Both the position numbers and the translations under genes were made by a program. The notes beneath the pieces are model-generated. The model was not told where the DNA came from and did no database searches. It worked only from the letters and a program-made list of their open reading frames with translations. Shown one piece after another: positions 23,104-30,878 of a stretch of 47,483 nucleotides of DNA (positions within the stretch are counted from its first letter, which is position 1; each line of letters starts with the position of its first letter). Origin of the DNA: Candidatus Woesebacteria bacterium GW2011_GWB1_33_22 (GTDB taxonomy: Bacteria; Patescibacteriota; Microgenomatia; UBA8517); contig LBOW01000003.1 of the NCBI GenBank assembly GCA_000989765.1, positions 1 through 47,483 on the forward strand, given 5' to 3'.

Positions 23104-24402
23104 TTAAAATATACCAGCTATTGTTCTAAAACTAAAGTAGCCAAAAAACAAAAAGGCTATTAGAATCATAATAATTCTAAACCAATTGGGTCTTATCTCT
23201 TTTTCTAATTCTTTCATGTTTAAATTTAAAGTTAAACCAATATGTACAAACATTGCCAAAGCATTTAAAACTGCAGAGATGGTTAGAAGAAGTAATGGTT
23301 GTCCTAAATTTAGACTAAATATTATTATACCGAATATAATTTGTATCCATAAAAAGGGGTAATAAATTTTTGAAAAACTTTTTGATTTATCTAAGATTTG
23401 TAAATTTTCCGTCATTATTCTACTTGTTGCATCAAGTACTGTTAATTGTGTATTAAAAAGCATTAATCCCCCAATCATCAAAAAGAAGGTGCCAATAATA
23501 TTTCCGAGTTTTGTTGAAATTACTATTGATTCTTGAATTAAAAATCCAACACCTGTTGGTAAATTAGATAAGCCAAAAACTGTTGAGTAAGCTAAAAGCG
23601 AAAGTAAACAAATTGTTAAAATTCCACCAAACCAGAAAATTAACAGGTGTTCAATATTAATAACTCTCCACCATTTTTTAAATTTTAATAAGTTCTCATT
23701 ATTTATTTCAAACTTTGCAAATTTCCCTCCATACTTTCCCATGCCATATCCTTTTTCTTTAACATAGAAGCTTTGTGCCAAATTTAAGTTACCTCCAGCT
23801 CCTGCAAATGCAAAGGCAGCCAAAAACACGGCTATTGGAAGGCCTTCTGGGAAAAATCCTAAGTTTATTGCACCATTAAATAAGTCCAAAACATCAGATC
23901 TTTTTGTTAAATAAAAAGTTAAAAGAAAAATTGCAGGGACACCAATAATTATTAAGAGTGTTGAAATTTTTTCAACTGTTTTGTATAGACTTTTACCGAC
24001 TGTTAGAATTAAACCAATAAGTACCAGTAAACCAATCCCCAATAAATTAAAATTGGTTATTCCAAAAACTTCTCCCAAAAGCCTGGCTGAAGTTGCTATT
24101 ATTCCTGGCCAAATCCAACAAATAAAAGTTGAGAAAATAAACCAAAAAGGCAAGATTTTCATTTTTCTGGCAAAACCAACAAAGACACTTTCCCCCCTAG
24201 CAAGTGCATACCTTTCAATTTCCATATTAATAAAAAATTGAAAAGTAACTCCCAAGATTGCTCCCCAGATTATCCCCATTCCCCAGTTGCTAGTTAAATA
24301 GGGCCACAAAATTAATTCTCCACTCCCTAAACCAAGCCCCAGAAGGATAAATGAAGGTCCAATTAAATTTTTAAACCTAGGGGCTTGTGGTAAATCATTC
24401 AT
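23104..24402 (-). CDS. Nramp-superfamily metal transporter
   Basis: 432 residues with 11 or so helices. The N-terminal GPSFILLGLGLGSGELILWP aligns with Nramp helix 1, but the metal-binding DPGN is replaced by GSGE, and helix 6 shows AFAFAGAGGNLN in place of the usual MPHN/MxxH region. Such changes are seen in distant Nramp-related branches whose substrates may be Mg2+ or non-metal. It is therefore a divalent-cation or related solute symporter of uncertain substrate. It overlaps the VapC-type toxin gene by eight bases. Confidence 0.85.
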   Translation of the reverse strand: MNDLPQAPRFKNLIGPSFILLGLGLGSGELILWPYLTSNWGMGIIWGAILGVTFQFFINMEIERYALARGESVFVGFARKMKILPFWFIFSTFICWIWPGIIATSARLLGEVFGITNFNLLGIGLLVLIGLILTVGKSLYKTVEKISTLLIIIGVPAIFLLTFYLTKRSDVLDLFNGAINLGFFPEGLPIAVFLAAFAFAGAGGNLNLAQSFYVKEKGYGMGKYGGKFAKFEINNENLLKFKKWWRVINIEHLLIFWFGGILTICLLSLLAYSTVFGLSNLPTGVGFLIQESIVISTKLGNIIGTFFLMIGGLMLFNTQLTVLDATSRIMTENLQILDKSKSFSKIYYPFLWIQIIFGIIIFSLNLGQPLLLLTISAVLNALAMFVHIGLTLNLNMKELEKEIRPNWFRIIMILIAFLFFGYFSFRTIAGIF

Positions 24403-24763
24403 ATAATTTCAAATTTTTAATTTTGGAAAAATGTCTTTGGTTACTTGTAGCAACTTGTGCCCCTAATCCCAAGGCTGTAGCTGCAATTATTGCATCAATA
24501 GTTCCCATTAATTTGTTATTTCTTAATAATTTCCCTGCATTTTTGGCAGATTCTTTACTTAAATCAACTTCAATAAATCTTTCAATTAATTTTTCTATCT
24601 TTTTTTCATTATTTTTATCATTCATGCTTACTCCTGCCCATAGTTCAGAAATAACTACCATTGGAATATAAATTTGGACTCCTGAAGATATGAGTCTAAG
24701 CAAAACCCCCTTGTTTGCCCTAGTATGGTCAATAATTACTGATGTATCTATAATTATTTTCAC
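24395..24763 (-). CDS. vapC: PIN-domain toxin, VapC type
   Basis: 122 residues. PIN-domain acidic residues are present: D6 (IIIDTSVIIDH), E40 region (VVISELWAG), and TIDAIIAATAL near 88-98 with the third Asp. VapC enzymes are Mg-dependent ribonucleases, often cutting tRNA or rRNA. It overlaps its antitoxin gene by four bases (stop within ATG region), the standard order antitoxin then toxin. Normal length. Confidence 0.92.
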   Translation of the reverse strand: MKIIIDTSVIIDHTRANKGVLLRLISSGVQIYIPMVVISELWAGVSMNDKNNEKKIEKLIERFIEVDLSKESAKNAGKLLRNNKLMGTIDAIIAATALGLGAQVATSNQRHFSKIKNLKLYE

Positions 24764-25041
24764 CTTTTTTTTGCTATTTCAAACCTCTCATTAAAACTGT
24801 TTCTAAATCTTTTTCTTGCAAGATCATCTTCTCTACTTGCCAATAAACCACACCCACCAAGACTTTTTACAAATTTTACATATTCATCCCAATCAAAATC
24901 TTCTTTGTCTGCTTTAACAATTTTAAATATAGGTATGCCTCTCTTTTCATCCCTAACAGTCACGGATTTACCAGCAATAGCCATATCGGCATAATCACTC
25001 ATATTTTTTCTAAAATCAGTATAAGAAACAGTATAATTCAT
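24760..25041 (-). CDS. Phd/YefM-type antitoxin
   Basis: 93 residues with the Phd fold at the N-terminus (NYTVSYTDFRKNMSDYADMA and AGKSVTVRDEKRGIPIFKIV) and a charged C-terminal arm (DLARKRFRNSFNERF) that would wrap the toxin. It represses its own promoter in known systems; a palindrome lies in the promoter spacer here. First gene of the pair. Confidence 0.9.
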   Translation of the reverse strand: MNYTVSYTDFRKNMSDYADMAIAGKSVTVRDEKRGIPIFKIVKADKEDFDWDEYVKFVKSLGGCGLLASREDDLARKRFRNSFNERFEIAKKR

Positions 25042-25049
25042 ATGTTTTT

Positions 25050-25079
25050 ATTATATGTACATAATGTACTTATTGTCAA
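25050..25079 (-). promoter_or_regulatory. Consensus promoter with palindromic operator, toxin-antitoxin 1
   Basis: Minus strand: perfect TTGACA (25074-25079), 18-bp spacer, perfect TATAAT (25050-25055). The spacer contains the palindrome GTACAT-N-ATGTAC (25057-25069), a likely autorepressor site. Confidence 0.85.
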
Positions 25080-26746
25080 GTAGTAGCAATTTCTTTTAAT
25101 TCCCCTAAAGTTGTTGCTTCGTTTGGACCTTTGTCTTCCCTGATTTTTATAAATCTAGGAAACCTTAAAGATAAACCCAGTGAGTGTTTTGTTGATTTAG
25201 AAATACTATCTGCTGTGACCTCAACAATCAGCCCTGGGCTGACCCAAACATCAGGAATTAAATCTTTTGAAGCCTCATATTCTTTTGGTTTAATCTTAGA
25301 TTTTAACTTGTTAAGCATATTTTTAATTTCAACCAGCATAACTTCTGTTAATCCCGTCCCGACTTTGGTTAGAGTTCTAATACTATCCCCATCTTTGATG
25401 CCTACTAGGATTTTACCTAACCCAAACTGGGCCCTTTTGCCTAATCCCTTCCAATAGCCCATTACAATACAATCTAGAGTGTCAGAAAGCCTTCCTTGGC
25501 TTCCCTCTTCCTCTTTCATTTTAACCCAGTTCCAGCCAGTTCTACCTGATACATAATGTCCATTTGCTCTTTTGACAACCACTCCTTCAAGTCCCATTTT
25601 TAAGTATTTAAGATGTAAATTTTTAATCACTTCTGGATCAGAGGTTATAGTTGATTCGTCAATACGTAATGGTCCACCAACAACAATTACTTCTTCTAGT
25701 TTTTTACGTCTTAACTGGTATGTTTCATTGATTAAACTTTGATCGTTAATCAAAAGACAGTCAAAAACCTGAAATTGAAGTGGTGTTTCCCCTGATGATT
25801 TTTCTATATCATGCTTCCTTCTTCTTGAAATTGTTTTTTGAAAATCCACAAACATTTGGCGTTTAGGATCTAAACCAACAGCCTCAGTATCAAGAATTAT
25901 TTCATCAGACTTAATATATTTTCCAATTTCCAAAAGCTCAGGAAAAGATTCCATCGGTAGACTATTCATATTACGTGTATATCCCCACACCAAAGGTTTT
26001 GGTGTGCGGGTAAAATGTATAAAGATACGAAGTCCATCAAATTTTGGTTCAACTGCAACTTCCCCCATCTTGGCTATCATTTCGGTTGTAGAGTTAAGCC
26101 TTTGGGCAAGCATTGGTACAACAGGAACACCTACTTTGGGGCTTACAGTCGATAGCTTATGGCTTATAGCTAACTGGGCAATATAACCAATGTCAGGGTG
26201 AATATTATAACCTTCCTCCCCCACACCTAACGCATCTAAAATGGTCTTTTCAGAAAAACCCAATCGAAGTTTACCTACAGGAATTCTTGTAACATATCTA
26301 ACAGAAAGTGAATCTAATTGTTTTAAAAGTTCTGCAAACTTAACAATCTTCCTGTCTTGTGACCCTTCCCCACCATCTTTGGCAATAACCAAAAGTTTCT
26401 GAAACACTTGACTAACTGTTATCTTTTTAACTCGTAGCGCGTCACTCATAACCGACAAACTCTCAGCAACATTACCCAAATCCCCCTCTTTCTTATACAA
26501 TTTTGTGACCGATTCCAAATCTTTATTGTAAGCTAATGAAATTGACCTGGCTACCATTTTCTCAGCCAAATTCAGTAAAACACCTTCATAATTTGGAGCC
26601 AAAATGCCAAGTGATAAATAAACAACTTCTTTTACTTCATCTTTTGAAGTTTTGTTAAAAAGTTCTTTTAATATTGCAGTTATTTCAAGTCTTGAGGGTG
26701 TTTTTTCAAGTCTCTCTAAATATTTTGAAAAGTCGGAAAACTTCAT
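25076..26746 (-). CDS. ATP-dependent DNA ligase
   Basis: 556 residues, the length of archaeal-type ligase I. The N-terminal DNA-binding domain (about 1-200) is followed by the adenylation site VEPKFDGLR (Lys 235), then later motifs including LQFQVFDCLL, EGVVVKR (motif IV region) and the C-terminal OB fold with VEVTADSISKS. It seals nicks using ATP. Bacteria usually rely on an NAD-dependent LigA; it is not visible here whether this genome also has one. Residues about 193-203 (AISHKLSTVSP) come from a tandem repeat in frame. Confidence 0.93.
   Translation of the reverse strand: MKFSDFSKYLERLEKTPSRLEITAILKELFNKTSKDEVKEVVYLSLGILAPNYEGVLLNLAEKMVARSISLAYNKDLESVTKLYKKEGDLGNVAESLSVMSDALRVKKITVSQVFQKLLVIAKDGGEGSQDRKIVKFAELLKQLDSLSVRYVTRIPVGKLRLGFSEKTILDALGVGEEGYNIHPDIGYIAQLAISHKLSTVSPKVGVPVVPMLAQRLNSTTEMIAKMGEVAVEPKFDGLRIFIHFTRTPKPLVWGYTRNMNSLPMESFPELLEIGKYIKSDEIILDTEAVGLDPKRQMFVDFQKTISRRRKHDIEKSSGETPLQFQVFDCLLINDQSLINETYQLRRKKLEEVIVVGGPLRIDESTITSDPEVIKNLHLKYLKMGLEGVVVKRANGHYVSGRTGWNWVKMKEEEGSQGRLSDTLDCIVMGYWKGLGKRAQFGLGKILVGIKDGDSIRTLTKVGTGLTEVMLVEIKNMLNKLKSKIKPKEYEASKDLIPDVWVSPGLIVEVTADSISKSTKHSLGLSLRFPRFIKIREDKGPNEATTLGELKEIATT
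26145..26174. repeat. AGCTTATGGCTTATAGC-type tandem repeat in DNA ligase
   Basis: Reads GATAGCTTATGGCTTATAGC with flanks, an imperfect tandem of an 11-base unit, in frame within the ligase N-terminal domain. Confidence 0.6.
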
Positions 26747-26755
26747 ACAAAAGGA

Positions 26756-26962
26756 TTATACACCGCGGTTAGCCATGTAGGAAGAAAAAAAGAAGTAGGC
26801 AAAGACTACCATTGCAATAAACAAAAGTCCAAAAAAGACGCTTATTAATCCACTCCATTCCTCATGAGCACATTTATATATTCCTTCCCCCATTAAAGTC
26901 AAACCAAATAAACTTGGTAAAACCAAGATCATGTATAAAAACTGTGGATCTTTAGGTGACAT
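26756..26962 (-). CDS. Hypothetical two-helix membrane protein
   Basis: 68 residues, two hydrophobic helices (about 8-25 and 38-62) and a short polar loop with a Cys-His pair (YKCAHEEW). It lies between the Fic and ligase genes on the same strand with gaps of only 2 and 9 bases, so all three are probably one transcript. No family recognised. Confidence 0.7.
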   Translation of the reverse strand: MSPKDPQFLYMILVLPSLFGLTLMGEGIYKCAHEEWSGLISVFFGLLFIAMVVFAYFFFSSYMANRGV

Positions 26963-26964
26963 TT

Positions 26965-28029
26965 TTATTTATTTGCAATGACATATCTAGCCGATTTTGT
27001 GCTTCCTTCTTTTTTAATTATGCCCTTTTTTGTAAGCCCTTGTAAATCACGTAAAATAGTGTCTTCAGAAACCATTGGAATAAGTTTCTTTAACTCAACC
27101 ATTGGTGCTCCATCCTGATCTGAAATATATTCCATAAGCCTCATTTGGCGCTCTGAAAGAGCAATTTGTTCTCCAAATTTGACTTTCAGCCTAGTGTCTA
27201 AAGACAATTTTCTGACTTTTTCTTTTATTTTAGATAATTCAATAGCAACCACTTGGGTAAAATATTCAATCCAAACAGTTAAATCACGAGAAGCTATGTT
27301 TTGAGACTCTTTGTCAACTTGAAAAAGGGCGTCGTAGTAAGCTCCTAGATCAGAATCAAAATTCTCTTCCAGTGAGAAGAATTTTTTTATGTCATAACCT
27401 TCCTTCATTAAAAGAAGTTGGGTAAAAGCTCTAACAGTTCTGCCATTTCCTTCCACAAAAGGATGGATTGCAACTAAAACATAGTGAATCATCGCTGCCC
27501 TTAAAACGGGATGAATTTCCCTTGCAGGTTCAGAGTTTAGCCAGCCAAAAAAATCTTCCAAAAGGTATGGAACTTCAACAAAAGGGGGTGGTTTAAGTAC
27601 CACCTTATCAGTCCCTTCTTCTTTTATAATTACCTGTGTTGTTCGAAGTACTCCAACTTTATTAGGATCAACAATTTTTTCAACAGTTACCTTATGAATA
27701 TCAAGCAATGTAGTTAGATCAAGTTCTCCCTTTTTGTAAACCAATTCATCAAGAAGAGTCATGACATTCCTGTAATTAATTACCTCTTGAATATCCCTCG
27801 GTCTTCCATAAACCTCTTGTCCCTCAAGTATTTTTTTAGTTTGTAATAAATTTAATTCATTTCCCTCGATATGAGTTCCGTGGTGAATAGTTCTGGCAAT
27901 TGCATCAGTCTGAAATTGTTTTTCATAACTTGGAACCAGTGGAGCATTTTCAATGACTTCTTTACAACCCTCAATAACACCAATATTTTTTAAGATTTTA
28001 TTTGTTATAGAGTATTTTGGAGAATACAT
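26965..28029 (-). CDS. Fic/DOC family protein (AMP transferase type)
   Basis: 354 residues. The Fic motif is intact: HPFVEGNGR at 189-197. An N-terminal helix with THIEGN (52-57) resembles the inhibitory (S/T)xxxE(G/N) motif that blocks ATP binding in class II Fic proteins, and the C-terminal third is a winged helix (EQIALSERQMRLMEYI; TILRDLQGLTKKGIIKKEG). Such enzymes add AMP to a target protein or act on their own DNA-binding regulation; target unknown. No antitoxin partner is seen beside it. Confidence 0.92.
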   Translation of the reverse strand: MYSPKYSITNKILKNIGVIEGCKEVIENAPLVPSYEKQFQTDAIARTIHHGTHIEGNELNLLQTKKILEGQEVYGRPRDIQEVINYRNVMTLLDELVYKKGELDLTTLLDIHKVTVEKIVDPNKVGVLRTTQVIIKEEGTDKVVLKPPPFVEVPYLLEDFFGWLNSEPAREIHPVLRAAMIHYVLVAIHPFVEGNGRTVRAFTQLLLMKEGYDIKKFFSLEENFDSDLGAYYDALFQVDKESQNIASRDLTVWIEYFTQVVAIELSKIKEKVRKLSLDTRLKVKFGEQIALSERQMRLMEYISDQDGAPMVELKKLIPMVSEDTILRDLQGLTKKGIIKKEGSTKSARYVIANK

Positions 28030-28073
28030 ACTCTAAATATACCGCAAATGTTACGGAAATAAAAGAGTTAGTA

Positions 28074-28268
28074 CTATTTCTCACCTTCAACCAACGGCGC
28101 ATCAGGTCTTGGACGATGGAGGTTAAGGGGTTTTCCTGGAGGTACTATCACTCCCTGTTGTCTTCTCTTTTTCAATTTTTCAGCTGCCTCAGCGTCTGCT
28201 TTTTCAACTCTTCCCCTCCAATCTTTTTGGGCTTTATCATTCTCTATTTTCAAAAATTCTAAAGTCAT
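28074..28268 (-). CDS. Hypothetical charged protein downstream of recF
   Basis: 64 residues, highly charged helix at the N-terminal half (RVEKADAEAAEKLKKRRQQG) and a Pro-rich C-terminal half. The start shares ATGA with the recF stop, so it is cotranslated with recF. No family recognised. It is likely cytoplasmic and partly disordered. Confidence 0.65.
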   Translation of the reverse strand: MTLEFLKIENDKAQKDWRGRVEKADAEAAEKLKKRRQQGVIVPPGKPLNLHRPRPDAPLVEGEK

Positions 28269-29302
28269 AGATTTATCACTTTCATTTTTTTATCCTCCAA
28301 TCCTTGTAAATTGTGAGGATCTGCTGAGGTGATTATAACCTGATGGTTTCTTATACTGTCAAGAACTATTTTTCTATGTTCATGATCCAGTTCTGAAAAG
28401 ATATCATCGAGGAGTAAAACTGCCTGCCCTGAGCGAGAATTTTCGAGTCGAAGGGTTTCTTTATCTACAAAAGCAAGTTCTGCAAGTTTTAACCATAATA
28501 TTTCCATTCTCTGTTCACCTCTTGAGCCATAACTGGCTAAATCCCTGCCTGCCGGCAGGCTGGCCTTGTCATTTTTAAAAAAGATAAAGTCATCTCGGTG
28601 CGGACCCACAAGAGTCATTGCTGAAGCTACTTCTTCATCTCTATATTGCTCCAATCTTCCTTCACTAATTACAGAATTATCATATTTTAAATTGCATTTC
28701 TCTAGACTATTAATAAAATTAATAAGTTCTTCTCTTTTTTCTGTAACGTAATTTCCGTTTTTAATTAAAAGCTGGTTCCAAAAAAGAAGATGTAATCTTG
28801 ACAGGTTTTCTTCCCTAATACGAAATAGAAGTCTGTTTCTTTGTCTTATACCTTTCTCATATGAACCAATTGCTCTTCTATATTCCCTATCTACTTGAGA
28901 AAGTACAGTATCCAAAAACTTTCGTCTCAAAGTTGGCGTACTTGTTACTAAATCCAAATCTTCAGGAAGAAACAAAACTGTTTTTAAATTCCCTACAAAA
29001 TCAATAAGTCTTTTACCAACTTCATTAACCATTAATTTTTTCTTGGGCCATTCAGGAATATCCTTCGTTAAAACAATTTCCAAACTATCCCCCTTAATCC
29101 TTGCTAGATCTGAATCGTAATTTATTGATTCTTCTGATAGATTTGCTTTAAAACTTTTCCCGGTTGAAAGCATAAATAAGCCTTCCAAGATATTTGTTTT
29201 ACCTTTGGCATTTGGAGCATTAATTACTGTAATCCCTTCCCCAAATTCAAAGGATTTATTGGTAAAGTTTCTAAAATTAAGAAGTTGAAGATTTGAGATC
29301 AT
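28265..29302 (-). CDS. recF: DNA replication/repair protein RecF
   Basis: 345 residues. Walker A APNAKGKT (29-36), the usual RecF N-terminus with LQLLNFRNF, conserved LFLPEDLDLV (110-119), VGPHRDDF (232-239), signature region SYGSRGEQR (258-266) and Walker B VLLLDDIFSELD (295-306). RecF helps load RecA at gaps. Two repeats are in frame: residues 247-254 (ASLPAGRD, CCTGCCGGCAGG palindrome) just before the signature, and 284-293 (LRLENSRSGQ, TCCTGAGCGA..TCGAAGG element) just before Walker B. Family length is otherwise normal (slightly short). Confidence 0.95.
   Translation of the reverse strand: MISNLQLLNFRNFTNKSFEFGEGITVINAPNAKGKTNILEGLFMLSTGKSFKANLSEESINYDSDLARIKGDSLEIVLTKDIPEWPKKKLMVNEVGKRLIDFVGNLKTVLFLPEDLDLVTSTPTLRRKFLDTVLSQVDREYRRAIGSYEKGIRQRNRLLFRIREENLSRLHLLFWNQLLIKNGNYVTEKREELINFINSLEKCNLKYDNSVISEGRLEQYRDEEVASAMTLVGPHRDDFIFFKNDKASLPAGRDLASYGSRGEQRMEILWLKLAELAFVDKETLRLENSRSGQAVLLLDDIFSELDHEHRKIVLDSIRNHQVIITSADPHNLQGLEDKKMKVINL
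28427..28455. repeat. CCCTGAGCGA..GTCGAAGGG element in recF
   Basis: Reads CCCTGAGCGAGAATTTTCG plus AGTCGAAGGG on the plus strand; the core element with a 9-base central insertion. It encodes LRLENSRSGQ in RecF next to Walker B. Confidence 0.75.
28544..28563. repeat. CCTGCCGGCAGG palindrome in recF
   Basis: CCTGCCTGCC-GGCAGGCTGG, one mismatch from the perfect 20-bp palindrome at 29809-29828; in frame, encoding SLPAGR. Confidence 0.8.
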
Positions 29303-29754
29303 ACAAAGCTTAAAATACCTCTTCCCACAGCTAAAGTAAATAGTGTTGAAGGTACATTAGCTAATATTAAAATAATATATTTATACGAAAAATCTCTTAA
29401 AAGAAGCCTTATGGTAAGTGCAGAAAAGACAGGGCCACCAATTGTACCAATAATAAAAACGGCAAGTATTTTCCCATGATGAAGATATTTTTTTAATAAT
29501 TTCTTTTCTTTTTTTTCTTCCTCTTTTTCAATTTCTTTTCCAACAGGAAAAAATTTCTCATGACTTAAAATATAAAGCAAGATTAAACCAAATCCCGTTC
29601 CAAACAAATAAAGTTGTAGAAAAGATTCAACCAGATTTTGGTTTGAAAACGCATGAACCATATTAACTTTAGAGAGCAAAAAGTAACCCCCTAAAATCAA
29701 AACTGCAAATAAATGCACCCAATGAAATTTGTGTTTTTGTATTACTTTTGACAT
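29299..29754 (-). CDS. Hypothetical four-helix membrane protein
   Basis: 151 residues from the ATG at 29754 (an in-frame TTG at 29766 is weaker). Four hydrophobic segments and a Lys/Glu-rich cytoplasmic loop (EIEKEEEKKEKKLLKKYLHHG) between helices 2 and 3. It overlaps the end of the Fpg gene by 13 bases and the recF start by four, so it is part of an Fpg-recF transcript. No family recognised. Confidence 0.72.
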   Translation of the reverse strand: MSKVIQKHKFHWVHLFAVLILGGYFLLSKVNMVHAFSNQNLVESFLQLYLFGTGFGLILLYILSHEKFFPVGKEIEKEEEKKEKKLLKKYLHHGKILAVFIIGTIGGPVFSALTIRLLLRDFSYKYIILILANVPSTLFTLAVGRGILSFV

Positions 29755-30596
29755 ATCTTGCACCAATAAGTCCCCCTACCTCCTAAGAAGAATTTCTCAA
29801 TTTTGGCACCTGCCTGCCGGCAGGCAGGATTTTGGCAAGACTTATTCTGCCTACCATATATTAAAGTGTGGTTTTGATATTCCCCTTCTTTTCCATCTGG
29901 GGTAACAAAAGCAAGCTCTGATGCCCCACCATACTTTAAGCCGGCTTGTAAGACAGTGTTTAAGGCGTTGAAGATTAATTTTATTTCCTCAGTACTCAAG
30001 GTTTTAGAGGCTCTCTTTGGGTTTATTTTAGAGAGCCAAAGAGCATCGTTTACATAGATGTTTCCCACACCTCCAATTTTCGTCTGATCCATTAAGTGAA
30101 CCTTTATGTTTCTTGATGATTTTAAAACTATTTTTTCAAAATCTTTTAAACTCAAAACTAGCATGTCCGGGCCTAATTTTTTAATAAAACTTTCATTCTC
30201 TACATCTATTGTCTTTTCAATTCTGATCCAGCCAAACCTTCTAACGTCGTTGTAGTAAAGTACTCCACCTCTATCTAAGTTAAAAATAACCAATGTGTGT
30301 GGTCCATTAAGGCCTCCTGTTACTTTATTTGAAAGAGATTCTGTTTTTAAATTTGGACCTCTATATATAAACTGTCCTGTTAATTTTACGTGGGTTAATA
30401 TGGAATATTTGTTATCAAGGTCTATTACTGTTACTTTCCCAAACCTTCTAGTGCCAAGTACTTTAGCATTAATTATTTTGTTCTCATCACCTTGAAAAAC
30501 TCTACGATTTTTAACTTCTACGTAGACAATTTTATGACCAACAAGAAATTTCCCTAGCTGTAATTTTATTGTTTCAACTTCTGGTAGTTCTGGCAT
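29742..30596 (-). CDS. mutM: Formamidopyrimidine-DNA glycosylase
   Basis: 284 residues. It removes oxidised purines and cuts the abasic site. N-terminal PELPEVET provides the catalytic Pro 2 and Glu 3; Lys near 65-72 (HVKLTGQF) is present; the helix-two-turn-helix has DQTKIGGVGNIYVNDAL (170-186); and the zinc finger is at the C-terminus. The zinc finger is altered: Cys 254 and Cys 259 (SCQNPACRQAG) are four residues apart, not two, and the second is encoded by the perfect 20-bp palindrome at 29809-29828. The second pair, Cys 279/282, is normal (YWCKICQK). It may still bind zinc or be weakened. Confidence 0.95.
   Translation of the reverse strand: MPELPEVETIKLQLGKFLVGHKIVYVEVKNRRVFQGDENKIINAKVLGTRRFGKVTVIDLDNKYSILTHVKLTGQFIYRGPNLKTESLSNKVTGGLNGPHTLVIFNLDRGGVLYYNDVRRFGWIRIEKTIDVENESFIKKLGPDMLVLSLKDFEKIVLKSSRNIKVHLMDQTKIGGVGNIYVNDALWLSKINPKRASKTLSTEEIKLIFNALNTVLQAGLKYGGASELAFVTPDGKEGEYQNHTLIYGRQNKSCQNPACRQAGAKIEKFFLGGRGTYWCKICQK
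29809..29828. repeat. Perfect 20-bp palindrome CCTGCCTGCCGGCAGGCAGG in Fpg gene
   Basis: A perfect inverted repeat in frame with Fpg, encoding residues PACRQAG (257-263) on the minus strand. Related copies lie at 28544-28563 and 43415-43432. Confidence 0.95.
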
Positions 30597-30665
30597 TGAT
30601 AAATTATAACACCTCCTATTCTATATAAATTCGTATTTAATATTATCTTATAATATACTACGGGG

Positions 30666-30878
30666 ATGACAGGAAAAAGAGCTCCGATGGATTCCAAAAG
30701 TGCAGCAGCACTTATTAAAAAATCTACTAAAGAAAATAAACCAACTTCTGAAAATGAAGTTGAAAAACTGGCCTTAGAAATACAAAAAACACTAGAACAG
30801 TTGGGGGAACTAGTTGCAGAGCAAACAGAACTCACTATGGAAATAGTAGGCAAAAGAACTACCGAGAGACTTCAATAA
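30666..30878 (+). CDS. Hypothetical charged coiled-coil protein
   Basis: 70 residues, no membrane segment, a predicted helix from about 30 to 65 (EVEKLALEIQKTLEQLGELVAEQTEL) with heptad-like leucines. A TATAAT lies just upstream. It converges with the glycosyltransferase gene and overlaps its end by 20 bases. A minus-strand frame over the same region is lower in quality. No family recognised. Confidence 0.5.
   Translation: MTGKRAPMDSKSAAALIKKSTKENKPTSENEVEKLALEIQKTLEQLGELVAEQTELTMEIVGKRTTERLQ

Noticed and set aside
30566-30853. 95-codon minus-strand ORF opposite the coiled-coil protein
   Set aside because: Ser/Cys/Phe-rich composition and overlap with the Fpg start suggest a shadow; the plus-strand frame has normal Lys/Glu/Leu content and a promoter.
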